A stretch of DNA of 64,000 nucleotides from Chloroflexota bacterium. Lineage in GTDB: Bacteria > Chloroflexota > Anaerolineae > Aggregatilineales > UBA2796. Position numbers and translations under genes: made by a program. The stretch is from positions 186,001-250,000 of the forward strand of contig JAJPHV010000112.1 of assembly GCA_021325095.1 (NCBI GenBank), in the 5' to 3' direction. The notes under the pieces are model-generated. The model was not told the DNA's origin and did not search any database. It was given only the letters and a program-made list of their open reading frames with translations. The number at the start of each line of letters is the position of its first letter. Within the stretch, counting starts at the first letter, position 1. Shown here in pieces: positions 1 to 10,526 of this stretch.

Positions 1-935
1 ATGTCATAGTTGCTCCCGGCCTTTGCTTCTAATCCGGCTGCTACGCTCGTACCCCAGAAACCGGATTCGGACTCGCCGCTAGGCAGTACGATCTCCGAAA
101 CATAGCTTTGCGCTGCAGGAAACACGTTGTATTCACGGGTTCCCCTGTTCTTGATCGATAAGGTCCAGACGAACATCGTTTGGGGAAGACCACTCGGCCC
201 AAGCGTATTTGTTGGGCGACTTTCAATTGAAGTGACCTTATAGCCCAACTTAGTACCATTCAGGTCGTAGATCCAATCGCCAATGAAATAGTCATTTTGC
301 CGGATGTACTCTGTCGGTGTGGGATAAGGTGTGTAAGTTGGAACGGGTGTGGGATAAATCGGATTGGGGATACAACAGCTTGGGCCAGGATTTCGTGGAG
401 CAGCGGGCTGCGGCGTTAGATAAACCGCTACCGGAAAGTTATAAACGTAGTATGTGGCGACGATGCGTATTGTTGCAGCCTGTAAACTGAGTGGGATGGA
501 TACTGGATAACTACTCGCCCAGCCTGGCGTCCCTGGGGCGAAATAGGTTGCCTGAAACGTACCCCCTGACCACGGTGAACCATTCGGGAAAATGCCGGAA
601 AGAGTTACATTCACCGGCCCTACGGACTGCCCCATGTACTGTATGAAGACCGTGGAACGCACGGGATCAACGAAGTAGTAATCCAAGTCAGCCTGAAACG
701 CCGTGGGATAGGTGGGGAGGCTGGTGGGATAGGCTGTGCTGGTAGGGCGAGGGGTGGAAGACGGGCAGGTATACTGGGGCAAGCCAGCCACCTGCATCGT
801 GTTATACGTGCCTACACACGCCAAAACAATCAGCATAAAACAGCCCCCAGCCAAGGCTATCGTCCATTTGCGGTAATAGGGCTTACGGACTTCGGCCAGT
901 GCCGGAGCGGTTTCCATTTGAACGTCTTTTTCCAT
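1..935 (-). CDS. Membrane-anchored surface protein with Thr/Pro linker, partial
   Basis: The reading frame is open from an ATG at 935 to the window edge, so the C-terminus is missing. A GGGAGAGG ribosome site lies just upstream, and the start is 14 bases after the stop of the preceding gene, so the two are co-transcribed. About 20 charged residues precede one transmembrane helix (roughly residues 24-42). A Pro/Thr/Ser stretch and a beta-rich region follow, then a second Pro/Thr/Tyr linker and a C-terminal beta domain. That last domain faintly resembles the DUF4352-type extracellular fold, but this is only a guess. The topology suggests a protein anchored in the membrane and exposed outside. 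No catalytic motif is visible. Confidence 0.7.
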   Translation of the reverse strand, partial: MEKDVQMETAPALAEVRKPYYRKWTIALAGGCFMLIVLACVGTYNTMQVAGLPQYTCPSSTPRPTSTAYPTSLPTYPTAFQADLDYYFVDPVRSTVFIQYMGQSVGPVNVTLSGIFPNGSPWSGGTFQATYFAPGTPGWASSYPVSIPLSLQAATIRIVATYYVYNFPVAVYLTPQPAAPRNPGPSCCIPNPIYPTPVPTYTPYPTPTEYIRQNDYFIGDWIYDLNGTKLGYKVTSIESRPTNTLGPSGLPQTMFVWTLSIKNRGTREYNVFPAAQSYVSEIVLPSGESESGFWGTSVAAGLEAKAGSNYD

Positions 936-949
936 CACCTCTCCCTTAC

Positions 950-2197
950 TCACGGAATGAGTCCCGGCTGATTAACAGGCGGTATCAACAGTACAATACG
1001 CTGCACACCACTGCGGGCTGGCACATCCCAATATTTGCCGAGATAAGGTGAAATGAGACGCAGCGATGTGTTCGTGATGGCGGCCAGCCGCACCACCCCC
1101 GAAGGATCTGTCAGCCCGGACGCGACGATCCGATTGGTTCCGGTTTCCATCAGGCGCACCGATATGCCGCGCACGCCCTCATTGGGATCGGCTACCTTGT
1201 TCCCGTTCTGGTCATAGGCGATCAACAGCTCCACCGAGACGTTGGCCGGTGGCAATTCCACCGCCGTCGGCACAATCGTTGGTGGAGCCATAATTAACTC
1301 GAATGAGGCGGCTGCTGGTGTTTGCGTTGGAGTGGCCGTGAATACTGGGACTTCGGTTGGGATGATCCCGGCCCGATAGACCTCGATAGCGTCTATGCCA
1401 GTGACTGCCCCTGTGCTTTCAAAATTCTTTCGATCGGTGTTGACAATTTGAAGTTCGTGAAAGCCGTTGTGGGTCGCCCAGACTTCAGTTGTGAGGAACG
1501 CGCCCAGCTTATCCAACTTGGGCGAATAATAGCTGTCTACTGTTCTCATCAACCTGCCATCGAGGCGAACCTCAAAGACACCGCCGTTGACTGCGCCCAC
1601 GTAGCGCACACGGACGCCAGCTCCTAGAAAGCGCAGGTAGGCAGTCGCTTTGGGATCTTCAGCATATTTATAATGTCTGGCAGATGCTCGAAATGTCGTT
1701 TTGTCATCTACAACGTGCCACTGTCCTTGCCACTCAATGGCAGGATCATCATCCTCATAACGTACCCAACCCTCTGGCCCGGTGAACGTTGAGGCAAGTG
1801 CCAAATCCGCAATCGGTGGCGGCTTAGGCACGTTCACTGTAGGTAAGGGAGTCAATGTATTAGGGGCCACACGGCCTTGGTTAGCAACCAGTGTGATGCC
1901 AGGGTTGATGACAGTGACCTGAAACACCCGCGTCGATAGGGTCGGTGAGGAGGTAGAGGTTGCGCTGGTGGTTACGGTCGCGGTATTTGTGAGTGTTTCG
2001 GTCTCAGTTGGGAGAGGCGTTATGGTTGGCGAAGGCGTGCTTGTCGGGAAAGCTGTGTCTGTCGAGGTCGGCAGTGCAATTGGTGTAGGAATTATCGCGG
2101 CAGTTGCTTGCCCGCGCGAAGATATTGCAATATATATGGCAATGCCAATAACTATCAGTAGGATTGAAAGAAAGAGATAAGCCCAGAACCGTTTCAA
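950..2197 (-). CDS. Secreted or anchored Thr/Pro-linker protein with carbohydrate-binding-like and SdrD-B-like domains
   Basis: 415 residues. A signal or anchor helix spans about residues 4-26. A Thr/Pro/Ser-rich linker follows (about 35-90). A central beta-rich segment (about 140-275), with pattern W-x-G-x-W and repeated Tyr/Trp positions, looks like a jelly-roll carbohydrate-binding module. A C-terminal segment (about 320-395) containing AYDQNGN and ADPNEGVRG matches the SdrD-B/carboxypeptidase-regulatory-like fold. It starts 13 bases after the response regulator gene and is followed after 14 bases by a second surface protein, so the three form one operon. The likely role is in the cell envelope or adhesion. 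No enzyme motif is seen. Confidence 0.7.
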   Translation of the reverse strand: MKRFWAYLFLSILLIVIGIAIYIAISSRGQATAAIIPTPIALPTSTDTAFPTSTPSPTITPLPTETETLTNTATVTTSATSTSSPTLSTRVFQVTVINPGITLVANQGRVAPNTLTPLPTVNVPKPPPIADLALASTFTGPEGWVRYEDDDPAIEWQGQWHVVDDKTTFRASARHYKYAEDPKATAYLRFLGAGVRVRYVGAVNGGVFEVRLDGRLMRTVDSYYSPKLDKLGAFLTTEVWATHNGFHELQIVNTDRKNFESTGAVTGIDAIEVYRAGIIPTEVPVFTATPTQTPAAASFELIMAPPTIVPTAVELPPANVSVELLIAYDQNGNKVADPNEGVRGISVRLMETGTNRIVASGLTDPSGVVRLAAITNTSLRLISPYLGKYWDVPARSGVQRIVLLIPPVNQPGLIP

Positions 2198-2210
2198 CGC
2201 TTACTGTCCT

Positions 2211-2933
2211 TCAACTATAGGCAATCTGATCAGCTATTCCTGAGCGGAAAAGTGCAGCAATGAGTCCCTCATTTGTCCGAACGTTAAAGTGTTCTCTCAG
2301 TTCACGGCGCAGGCGATAGACTTTTTCCTGGCTCATACCTGTAGCTCGCATGATCTCCGACACGTCATGATCATTTATCAACAGACGAATGACTTCGAGC
2401 ATCTCCTGGCTTAATTCCTCGCAGAGCGGTTGCGAGCTAGGGCGACCACTCCGCAGCATCTCTGCGTAATCGCTGTTGGCTCGCGGTGTGAGAAAAGGCC
2501 TACCTCTCAAGATTTCTTGGATGCCGGGGACAAGCAACGCGCTGAGGGCGTCTCCACGGAAAAGGAATGCGTCCAGGCCCTCTGCCAGCAACGCACTGAT
2601 CAAGCGCCCGTTGTAGGTGCTGCCGACAATCATCCATCGAACCTTCACTTCGACTTGCGCAGCCTCAGCTTGGGCCTGCCTTAACATGTGGAGCGGAGTC
2701 TGTTCAGGATCGAGACGATCATCCAGAATGGCAACGTGCGGTCTATGTTCCTGTATGCCGCTCAAGAACCCATACAGATCAGAAAACATGCCCACTACCT
2801 TAAAGCGAAGTGAAGTGCTGCTCCCAGACAGAGTGGAGACCATTCCGGTCAGTTCCAAATCACTTGCGTTGCCTATAACGACTCTGCACTCGGATAGACC
2901 ACTCTGCATCTTGATCTCCCCGGCATTAACCAA
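2211..2933 (-). CDS. NarL/FixJ-type response regulator
   Basis: 240 residues. The N-terminal half has the alpha/beta receiver pattern, with AILDDRLDPEQ (about residues 68-78) as the likely phospho-acceptor segment. The C-terminal 65 residues form a LuxR-type helix-turn-helix (SQEMLEVIRLLINDHDVSEI, then MSQEKVYRLRREL). No histidine kinase is adjacent, so its partner is encoded elsewhere or it is an orphan. It is the first gene of a minus-strand operon with the two surface-protein genes and probably controls them. The receiver is diverged, with unusual spacing after the first beta strand, so phosphorylation is not certain. Confidence 0.75.
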   Translation of the reverse strand: MVNAGEIKMQSGLSECRVVIGNASDLELTGMVSTLSGSSTSLRFKVVGMFSDLYGFLSGIQEHRPHVAILDDRLDPEQTPLHMLRQAQAEAAQVEVKVRWMIVGSTYNGRLISALLAEGLDAFLFRGDALSALLVPGIQEILRGRPFLTPRANSDYAEMLRSGRPSSQPLCEELSQEMLEVIRLLINDHDVSEIMRATGMSQEKVYRLRRELREHFNVRTNEGLIAALFRSGIADQIAYS

Positions 2934-3413
2934 AACGTATTTGAGAAACTCTTCAACCGCTTCAGAATGAGATCAGCGACCAGCGACTGCATCATACCGA
3001 AGATGGTAGGGCCTTCGCTGACCAATATTGACGCGCTCTAGCCCAAATTTCCGAAGTCGGTCCCCAAAATCGAGAACGACAACCACAATTTTGAGATTGC
3101 TGCACGTGAGACACTCAGTTCCAGGCTTTATATGAGTGTTGGATCGTTATCGGAAATTAGAACATTATCAGCAATTATACTCAGTTTGACTGTTGACACT
3201 CTGAATACGAGATGTCACTGAGGTGAGCTTTTGAAGAAGGATTGCTGTTGAGGTGAAGGCGAAACGTGGTTCGCGGGGTAAAACAGGTCGGATCATCGGG
3301 TAAACCACCAAATTCTTCGCTCAGCTTTATTGAATTGGGGAATTCCTCCCTGTGTTGTACAATCGCAAATACACTTCCTTGTCAAAATTGAAAAGATACA
3401 TCTGAGTCATGCC
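2934..3413. other. Intergenic region between divergent genes, AT-rich
   Basis: About 480 bases without a convincing gene. It separates the minus-strand response regulator from the plus-strand helicase remnant and must hold both promoters. A TATAAT-like hexamer for the minus strand is visible near 3175-3182, but no well-spaced -35 box was found. I see no tRNA-like fold and no strong terminator. Confidence 0.4.
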
Positions 3414-6400
3414 ATGCATACTGAGCAGCTCAAAGAGAATGCGGTGATTCGCGGCCCATTCTTTGCCGAACCTATCCGACTTCTTACGGTGATGCCAGTG
3501 GGCGATGCGTTCAAATTAATCGCTGTCGGGCTGAAAACCAATTCGACTTACCAGCCGATTCTCAAGCGAAGTGAGATTGCGCTGCTCGAAGTATCGTCCG
3601 AAGAATCGCCATTCGACGGCGATGCAGCGCGTTTCCGTCTGGGCATTGAAGCGCTGCGACTAGCACTGGCCTATGAATACGATCCGTATTTCTCACTCTC
3701 CATTGCCCGGATTGACCCACTGCCACACCAGTTGGAAGCCGTCTATGACTATTTCTTAAAACTGCCACGCGTTCGCTTCTTGCTCGCCGACGACCCCGGG
3801 GCAGGCAAAACAATTATGGCTGGGCTACTCATCAAGGAACTGAAAATCCGAAGATTGATCAACCGTATACTTATCGTTACACCTGCGAATCTGTGCTTCC
3901 AGTGGCAACGTGAGATGAAGGATAAATTCCGCGAGAATTTCGAGATTGTACGAGGAGATGTGCTGCGCGCCAATTATGGCTCGAACCCCTAGCAGGAACG
4001 CAATCAATTGATTACCTCAGTTTCCTGGGCGGCGCACATCGAAGATGCCCGCGACAGCCTACTCCGTAGCCGCTGGGATTTGATCATCGTGGACGAGGCG
4101 CACAGGATGAGTGCCACTAGCCATGCGCACAAGACGCAATATTATCAATTGGGTGAAGCTCTCTCTAGCATGACCGATCACTATCTGCTGATGACAGCTA
4201 CACCCCACAAGGGTGACCCAGAAAACTTTTGTCTGTTCTTGGAATTGCTTGATCAGGATGTGTACGGCGATGTGTCCAGCCTTCAGGAAGCGATGCGTCG
4301 CAACAATACTCCCTTTTACCTCCGCCGGACGAAAGAAGCACTGATCACCTTTCCTGACCCTGAAACTGGAAAGTCGCAGCGGATCTTCACTAACCGTGAT
4401 GTCCGTACAATCCCATTCGAGATCGACAGCGACGAATACGATTTTTACGAACAGCTTACCCACTACGTCGAGGAACAGTCGATCAAGGCAGCTAACGATG
4501 AGTCTGCACGTGGGCGAGCGCTAGGTTTCACGATGGCAATGTTGCAACGCCGCTTCGCTTCCAGTATCCGGGCAGCGCGACGCAGCCTGGAAAACATGCG
4601 AAAGAGCCGTGAAGCGATCCTGAAAAACCCTGAAGCATACCGCCGTCAGCAACTCGAACGCCGCCTTCCAGATGATTTTGACGACCTACCTGACGATGAA
4701 CAACAGAAAGTTTTGGAAGATCTCGAAAGTGTAGTCCTTTCGTTCAATCCGGCTGATCTCCGGGATGAGATCATGCAGTTGGATCGCCTCATACGGCAAG
4801 CCGAGCAACTTGAACAACGCGAGATCGAATCAAAGCTGAATAAGCTGCGCCAAACCCTCCGCGAATATGGAGTCTTTGACGACACAAAGATGAAACTGCT
4901 TATCTTCACCGAACACAAGGATACGCTCGATTATCTGGTTCAAAAACTACGTGAGTGGGAGCTTTCAGTTGTCCAAATCGATGGCAGCATGAAGATTGGG
5001 GATGCCAAAGAACCTAAGGAAGGAACGCGCCTGCACGCAGAAAAAGCCTTCCGCGATTCAGCGCAAGTGCTGGTCGCTACTGAAGCTGCAGGCGAAGGAA
5101 TCAACCTGCAATTCTGTTGGTTCATGATCAACTACGACATTCCCTGGAATCCCGTGCGGCTGGAGCAGCGCATGGGACGCATCCATCGTTACGGTCAGAC
5201 TCGTGACTGCCTGATCCTCAATTTCGTGGCGACCAACACCCGCGAGGGGCGCGTTCTAGATAAACTGATGGATCGCCTACGTGAAATTCGCAAAGACCTG
5301 GGCGATCACGTCTTCGACGTAGTTGGTGAGGTCTTCCCGGCGAACCTGCTGGAAAAGCTAATCCGCGAGATGTATGCCCGCCGGATCGATGAACGGCAGA
5401 TCACTGCTCGCATTGTTGAGAATGTTGATGTATCTCGCTTCCGGCATATCACTGAGTCCACACTCGAAGGGTTGGCGAAACGCGAGCTAAATCTTTCTGC
5501 GATACTGGGAAAAGCGGCAGAGGCACGGGAGCGACGACTTGTGCCTGAAGTCGTCGAAGATTTCTTCAAACAGTCCGCTGCGCTGGTGGGGATGATCCCG
5601 AAAGAGACTGGAAAAGGATCGGGCGTCTACCGAATCGGCAAGGTTTCGCGTTTGTTGTGGGAACTCGGCGAGCAGGTCGAACCACGCTTTGGCCCACTGA
5701 GTCGAGAGTATCGCCAGATCGTCTTCGATAAAAAGCGTCTTGAATTGGATACGACTTCTGAATGGGTCACGCCCGGCCATCCACTTTTCGAGGCTGTACG
5801 AGCCTTTACCGCACTAGAAACGCAAAAGGACCTGGAACACGGTGCGATCTTCTTTGACTTGCATCGGGCTGAACCTGCATATCTGGATGTTTTCACCGCA
5901 GCAATCCGGGATGGGCGGAACAACATTATCCACGAGCGATTGTTTGTGGTGCAAACTGATCCTGACGGAACCCTTACCGTGCGCCAGCCTACAATCTTCC
6001 TGGATCTCATCCCCGCGCCCGAAGGCCAATCTATTTCTGATGCCGGTTTCGCGCCTGATCAATCAGAAATTGAGGCAGCGCTCTATGTCCAAGCCCTTGA
6101 ACCTTTCCTGAATGAGATCGCAGTACAACGTACCAAAGAAATCATGACCATCACCGAGCACCTCAACACCAGTCTGAATACGATTATCGACCGTCTAAAT
6201 GTTCAGCTTGGGGAATTGTATGACCAGCGCGACAGGGGAACGATGGAATCGGGGTTGGAAGGTCGTATCAAGATTCTGGAAGAAGACCTTGAAAATAAGG
6301 TGCGGCGTTTAGAGCAGCGACAAGCTGAATTGCGACAGGAGCAGCATCTTACTATAACCGATCTGCGCCATCACGGTCGAGCATGGGTATTGCCTCATCC

Positions 6401-6821
6401 TGATCGTACCAAGCCGGACATCGCTCCAATGGTGCGCGACGAGGAAATTGAGCGCATTGCAGTTGAAGCCGTGATTGCATACGAAGAAGCGCGAGGCTGG
6501 AAGGTCGAGGACGTACAAAAGGATAACAAAGGTTTTGATCTGATCTCACGCCCGGCGGATCCGGATGCGTTACCTGCTATCCGTTACGTGGAGGTAAAAG
6601 GACGCTCAAGTATCGGAGAAGTAGCACTGACCGAAAACGAATTCAAAACGGCCACTCGACTCGGCGACGACTATTGGCTATACACTGTGTATAACTGTGC
6701 TTCGCAGCCGCAACTTCACCTGATTCAGGACCCAGCACGCTTGAACTGGCAGGCCGTAACCCGCGTGGAACACTATCGTATCGAGGCGGCAGACATTCTG
6801 AATTCTGGAACAGGTTTTTGA
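3414..6821 (+). pseudogene. SNF2/DEAD-type helicase with DUF3883-like C-terminus, interrupted by an in-frame amber codon
   Basis: The two halves read in one frame, separated only by TAG at 3990-3992, in context N-P-stop-Q-E-R-N-Q. This is consistent with a single base change, most simply Trp TGG to TAG. Without the stop the product is about 1134 residues, normal for this family. Before the stop: an N-terminal segment and Walker A DDPGAGKT (K132). After it: DEAH box (D227), MTATPHKG, helicase C-terminal motifs AAGEGINLQ and EQRMGRIHRYGQ, a coiled coil (about 910-985), and a DUF3883-like nuclease-fold tail (about 1015-1120) with YVEVKGR. Such helicases sit in DNA-defence islands beside DUF499 and DUF1156 genes, as here. 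The start at 3414 is a choice; in-frame upstream codons exist. Unless there is readthrough, the Walker A and DEAH parts are separated and the helicase is dead. Confidence 0.85.
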
Positions 6822-6923
6822 CGCCGTTCAAACCTGAATCTAACATATACTACTTATTACCAGACAAGTGGCTGGATTAGTCACCTGTGATTTTATTCTT
6901 TCAAGAAACGAACACCTTACATC

Positions 6924-9311
6924 ATGACCGACGCCCTTCCCAAGCGGCTGATCGAAGTCGATCTGCCTATCAAACGCATTTCCGCACATGCCCGGCGCGA
7001 AAAGTCGATTCGGCACGGGCACATATCGACCCGGCGTACTCCCTGGGGCGAGATCGCTTATCAATTGGGCGGTACGGATGCCTTTGCCGTTGTGGCAGAC
7101 CATGATGAGCGCGGTGTAGCTCCCGGCGGCGATGTAATCCGTCGATTTCTGCCTATTGACCGCCCATGCCTCATCCTTATGGATGAACTGATGAATTACA
7201 TCAGCCGCCTCCGCCGTGCCGAACCTGCAATGATCGCTCAATTCTACAATTTCTTGCAAAATTTCTCCGAAGAAGCGCGGGCGCGCTCGAACCTCGTCTT
7301 GGCCGTTTCCGTGCCGAAATCGGAAGAAGAGATGAATGCCGACGATTTGACCGACTATGATCGCCTGAAAAAGTTGCTTGATCGCGTCGGTAAGGCAGTC
7401 ATTATGTCAGTGGAGCGCGAAACCGCGGAGATCATCCGCAGGCGGTTGTTCCAGTGGGAGAAGCTTCCCCGTGACGCTGGACCAGTGGCAGAGGCATATG
7501 CAAAATGGATACGCGACCACCGCCAGTTTCTACCAGAATGGTTCCCGGTTGACCACGCACGGGAAGAATTCGAGCGAACCTACCCCTTCCACCCGATTAC
7601 GCTTTCCGTTTTCGAGCGTAAGTGGCAGTCCATTCGTACCTTCCAACGCACCCGCGGTACGCTTCGCCTGTTGGCGTTGTGGGTGTCCAAAGCCTATCGA
7701 GAGGGGTATCAAGGTCTGCACCATGACCTGCTAATTGCGCTTGGTACAGCGCCACTCGATGACTCAACATTCCGTGAGGCGGCGCTGGAACAACTCGGCG
7801 AACGCCGAATGGCCGTTCCAGTCGCCGCCGACATCGGTGGGCGTGATGATTCTCACGCAATCCGCCTCGATGCCGAAGCGCCAGAGGCAATCCGCGAGAT
7901 CGGACTTCATCGCAAGGTGGCAGCGGTCATCTTATTTGAGTCCAATGGCGGTCAGGCTCGGGGCGAAGCCACCGAGCCGGAAATCCGCCTGGCTGTCTCA
8001 GAACCGGGTTTAGATATTGGGAACGTGGAAACAGCGCTTGAAGGGCTGGCGGGCGCATGTTATTACTTGGAAACCGAACGTAAGCGGTACCGTTTCGCGC
8101 TCTCCGTGAACCTGAACAAGTTACTGGCGGATCGTCGGGCGAGCATTGACCCGGCGGAGCTGGAAGACAAGGTACGCAAGGAAATTGAAGCCGTTTTCAG
8201 CGGATCATCGATAAAGCCCATCTTTTTCCCCACCCAGAGCAACCAGATCCCCGATGGAGTTCCCCAGGTTTCGTTAGCGATCCTGCCCCCTAGCCAGACC
8301 TACTACGATCAGGAAACTGCGGAACTTGTCTCCACCTTCACGCGCGAGGTTGGGCAATCGACACGGTTGTTCCAAAGTTCGCTGATCTGGGTCATTCCCG
8401 ACAATGCACGTCCACTCTACGATGAAGCCCGCAAATGGCTGGCGCTCATGGCAATCCGTAGTGAAGACGAGAGCGACATGAATGAACCGCAGCGTCGGCA
8501 GCTATCGGAAATGCTGGAGCGCTCCAAACGTGATCTGCGCGAGGCTGTCTGGCGGGTTTACAAGCATGTGATTTTGCTTGGCAAAGATAATGATTTCAGG
8601 CATGTGGATATGGGGCTGATCAATTCCAGTGCGGGGCCTGTGGTGACCCAAATCGTAAATCGGCTCCGGCAGGAAGGTGACATTGAAGACAATATTGGGG
8701 CCAATTTCCTGGTACGGAACTGGTCTGGTGTAGGGCCGGAGTGGGCGACCAAAGACGTGCGCAATGCGTTTTACGCTTCACCTCAGATGCCACGACTGTT
8801 GGATCCTGATCGCATTCGAGACACAATTGCTGCTGGTGTTCGTGATGGTCGTTTCGCCTATGTGGGAAAGAACGCAGCCAGTTACTACGATCCCTTTTGC
8901 TTCAATCAGCCTATTGAGCCGCGTGAGGTCGAAATCGCAGACGATGTGTATATTCTGCAAAAAGAGGCCGCAGAACACTATGTAGCTGCACAACAAGTCA
9001 CTGACATGCCGCCAACATCCGACCCGCTGCTGCCACCTGTGCCTACCCCTCCGCCGTCCGCGGCCACATCTGTGACGCCACTATCCGATGAAACCGTTCG
9101 AGCGATGCGTTGGAACGGGACGATCCCATCGCAAAAGTGGACGCTGTTCTATAATAAGGTGATCACCAAACTGGTAAACGGGGGCGGTCTTCAGCTGACA
9201 GTAACAGTTGACGCCGAGCCAAACGGGGGAATTTCGCCGCAGCGCGTCGAAGAAATCCGCGCAGCGCTCCGAGAACTGGGTATTGAGGGCGATTTGGACT
9301 GGTGGGAGTGA
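6924..9311 (+). pseudogene. Chimeric remnant: DUF1156 methylase N-terminus fused to DUF499 ATPase C-terminal part
   Basis: 795 residues in an open frame. The first 36 or so residues (KRLIEVDLPIKRIS, then REKSIRHGHIST) are the N-terminus of DUF1156 adenine-specific DNA methylases, where a LHxWWARRPLA-type motif should come next. Instead, from about residue 38 (RTPWGEIAYQLGG) the sequence is that of DUF499 ATPases, with Walker B-like CLILMDELMNYISR and the long C-terminal region (residues 39-795). The methylase catalytic region and the Walker A half of the ATPase are therefore missing. The simplest cause is an in-frame deletion joining neighbouring genes. DUF499 (BrxC/PglY-type), DUF1156 and SNF2 helicase genes occur together in BREX-like systems, so this locus looks like a decayed relative. 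Family assignment is from memory of the motifs. Confidence 0.75.
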
Positions 9312-9427
9312 GACATTCATATGGTCGGAATAGCACTACTTGCTATAGTTTGACCCTTTGTGACCCGCCTTGCTCATACAGCCACCGATAACAGGTCGAG
9401 AGCGGCCAGATCATCGACCTTACATTC

Positions 9428-9844
9428 TTATTTTCGTGGAGGATGATATCCGCCTTCTACCCATCGTTGACGGGCAACAACGATGACTGAGCGATTCATC
9501 TTCAACCGGATAACCGTGGCACGTCCTATTGGCGTCAGGCCGCGTACCCTCGTTGCCCCTGCGATCCATTCGAAATGCTCCGACCAAATCTGTATGCGAG
9601 GATTGAAGAGGGACACCTGCTCACCTGTTTCTGGATCAGTAATTCGTGTTGCTGCACGCTTGTGGTTATTACAGTTCCAGCAGGACAAACATAGATTTTG
9701 AAGCCCATCGCCGCCTGACGGATCAATGTGATCGACTTGCATCGTTTGCCCGCTGTTTTCCTCACAAGTCCGGCAATATTCGCAGCAACCACCTGCCCGT
9801 TCATGTACCTGCCGCTTGATCGCGTTCCAGGAAAGTTCACTCAT
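9428..9844 (-). CDS. HNH endonuclease
   Basis: 138 residues. A zinc-stabilised HNH fold is evident: CCEYCRTC near residues 20-27, then QVDHIDPSGG with the catalytic His (about residue 40), then NLCLSCWNCNNHK with the paired cysteines and the final Asn/His of the motif (about 50-62). The C-terminal half is beta-rich and fits the stand-alone HNH proteins common in cyanobacteria and Chloroflexota. Its start overlaps the end of the upstream minus-strand gene by 8 bases, so the two are translationally coupled. It may act in defence or as a mobile nuclease; the target is unknown. Confidence 0.85.
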   Translation of the reverse strand: MSELSWNAIKRQVHERAGGCCEYCRTCEENSGQTMQVDHIDPSGGDGLQNLCLSCWNCNNHKRAATRITDPETGEQVSLFNPRIQIWSEHFEWIAGATRVRGLTPIGRATVIRLKMNRSVIVVARQRWVEGGYHPPRK

Positions 9845-10256
9845 CCAGTGGTTTGAAGTCCTTCTGGGTGAATGGATAACCCCGATCTCTCAAGATAGCC
9901 GCCGCTTCGGCCTTCCGCAGCATGAGGCGATCTCCACGCTCAACGAGCTTTTCCAACTCGGTTTGTTCTTGATCAGTAATGGTTCCAAGCGAGTTTCTAT
10001 CCATTAACTCGTGTGCCCGCGCCTGGCTGTCATCTGACATTTGTTCACGAGCAATCGTCCATAGCGCATCGTCGGACAGATGACGGAGTGCGTCAAGCTC
10101 CGCTTGCTCATCAGCGGGCAGTTCGGGCAGTGGAGCAGACAGGGTTTTCAGGTAGTCAATCAGCACCTGCTCGACGGGCTGCGAGGTCGTTTCTGCAATC
10201 AGCCGGGCGCGGGCTGAGATATCTTCAGGAAGCACTAAAACAATCTGGTCGGCCAT
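9837..10256 (-). CDS. Small acidic helical protein paired with the HNH endonuclease
   Basis: 139 residues, not recognised as a named family. It begins with a beta-strand and helix (ADQIVLVLPEDISARARLIAE) reminiscent of ribbon-helix-helix-like N-termini. It continues as acidic helices (ELPADEQAELDALRHLSDD). The gene overlaps the HNH gene by 8 bases, so the two are made together. The pairing resembles an antitoxin or immunity partner beside a nuclease, but that is inference from layout alone. Regulation is probably from the intergenic region shared with the divergent Xre cassette. Confidence 0.6.
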   Translation of the reverse strand: MADQIVLVLPEDISARARLIAETTSQPVEQVLIDYLKTLSAPLPELPADEQAELDALRHLSDDALWTIAREQMSDDSQARAHELMDRNSLGTITDQEQTELEKLVERGDRLMLRKAEAAAILRDRGYPFTQKDFKPLDE

Positions 10257-10437
10257 AGCATGATATTCCCTCTTACCATTAATTCTCTATTTTAGCTGGT
10301 TTTCCTTCTCTTCGGCCTACGAGGATCGTGAACAGTGTTTAGCAATTTCGCCACCTAAACAGGTGTCGTGCTGGACGATTAACAGGTTAATCAAACATGT
10401 AACCAACACTGCTGTGGTTGCTGGTTCTATTTGATGA

Positions 10438-10494
10438 AGTACAAACAACAAAATGTACTGTTGTGTTGACTTTCAACTCAACGGTTGATATAAT
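10438..10494 (+). promoter_or_regulatory. Promoter and nested operators of the Xre-Argonaute cassette
   Basis: TTGACT at 10466-10471 and TATAAT at 10489-10494, 17 bases apart, form a near-consensus sigma-70 promoter. Three inverted repeats lie across it: AGTACA/TGTACT (10438-10459), ACAACA/TGTTGT (10445-10464) and GTTGA/TCAAC (10465-10477, overlapping the -35). Further TCAAC/GTTGA half-sites surround the -10. This is the layout of an autoregulated Xre operator; binding itself is inferred. Confidence 0.75.
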
Positions 10495-10526
10495 ACTCAA
10501 CATGAAGGAAATGGGAGCAAAAGTGT

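Noticed and set aside
3414..9311. Assignment as a DISARM system
   Set aside because: The SNF2-type helicase with DUF3883 could suggest DISARM, but the neighbour is a DUF1156/DUF499 chimera and no DUF1998 or PLD-type gene is present, so a BREX-like origin fits better.
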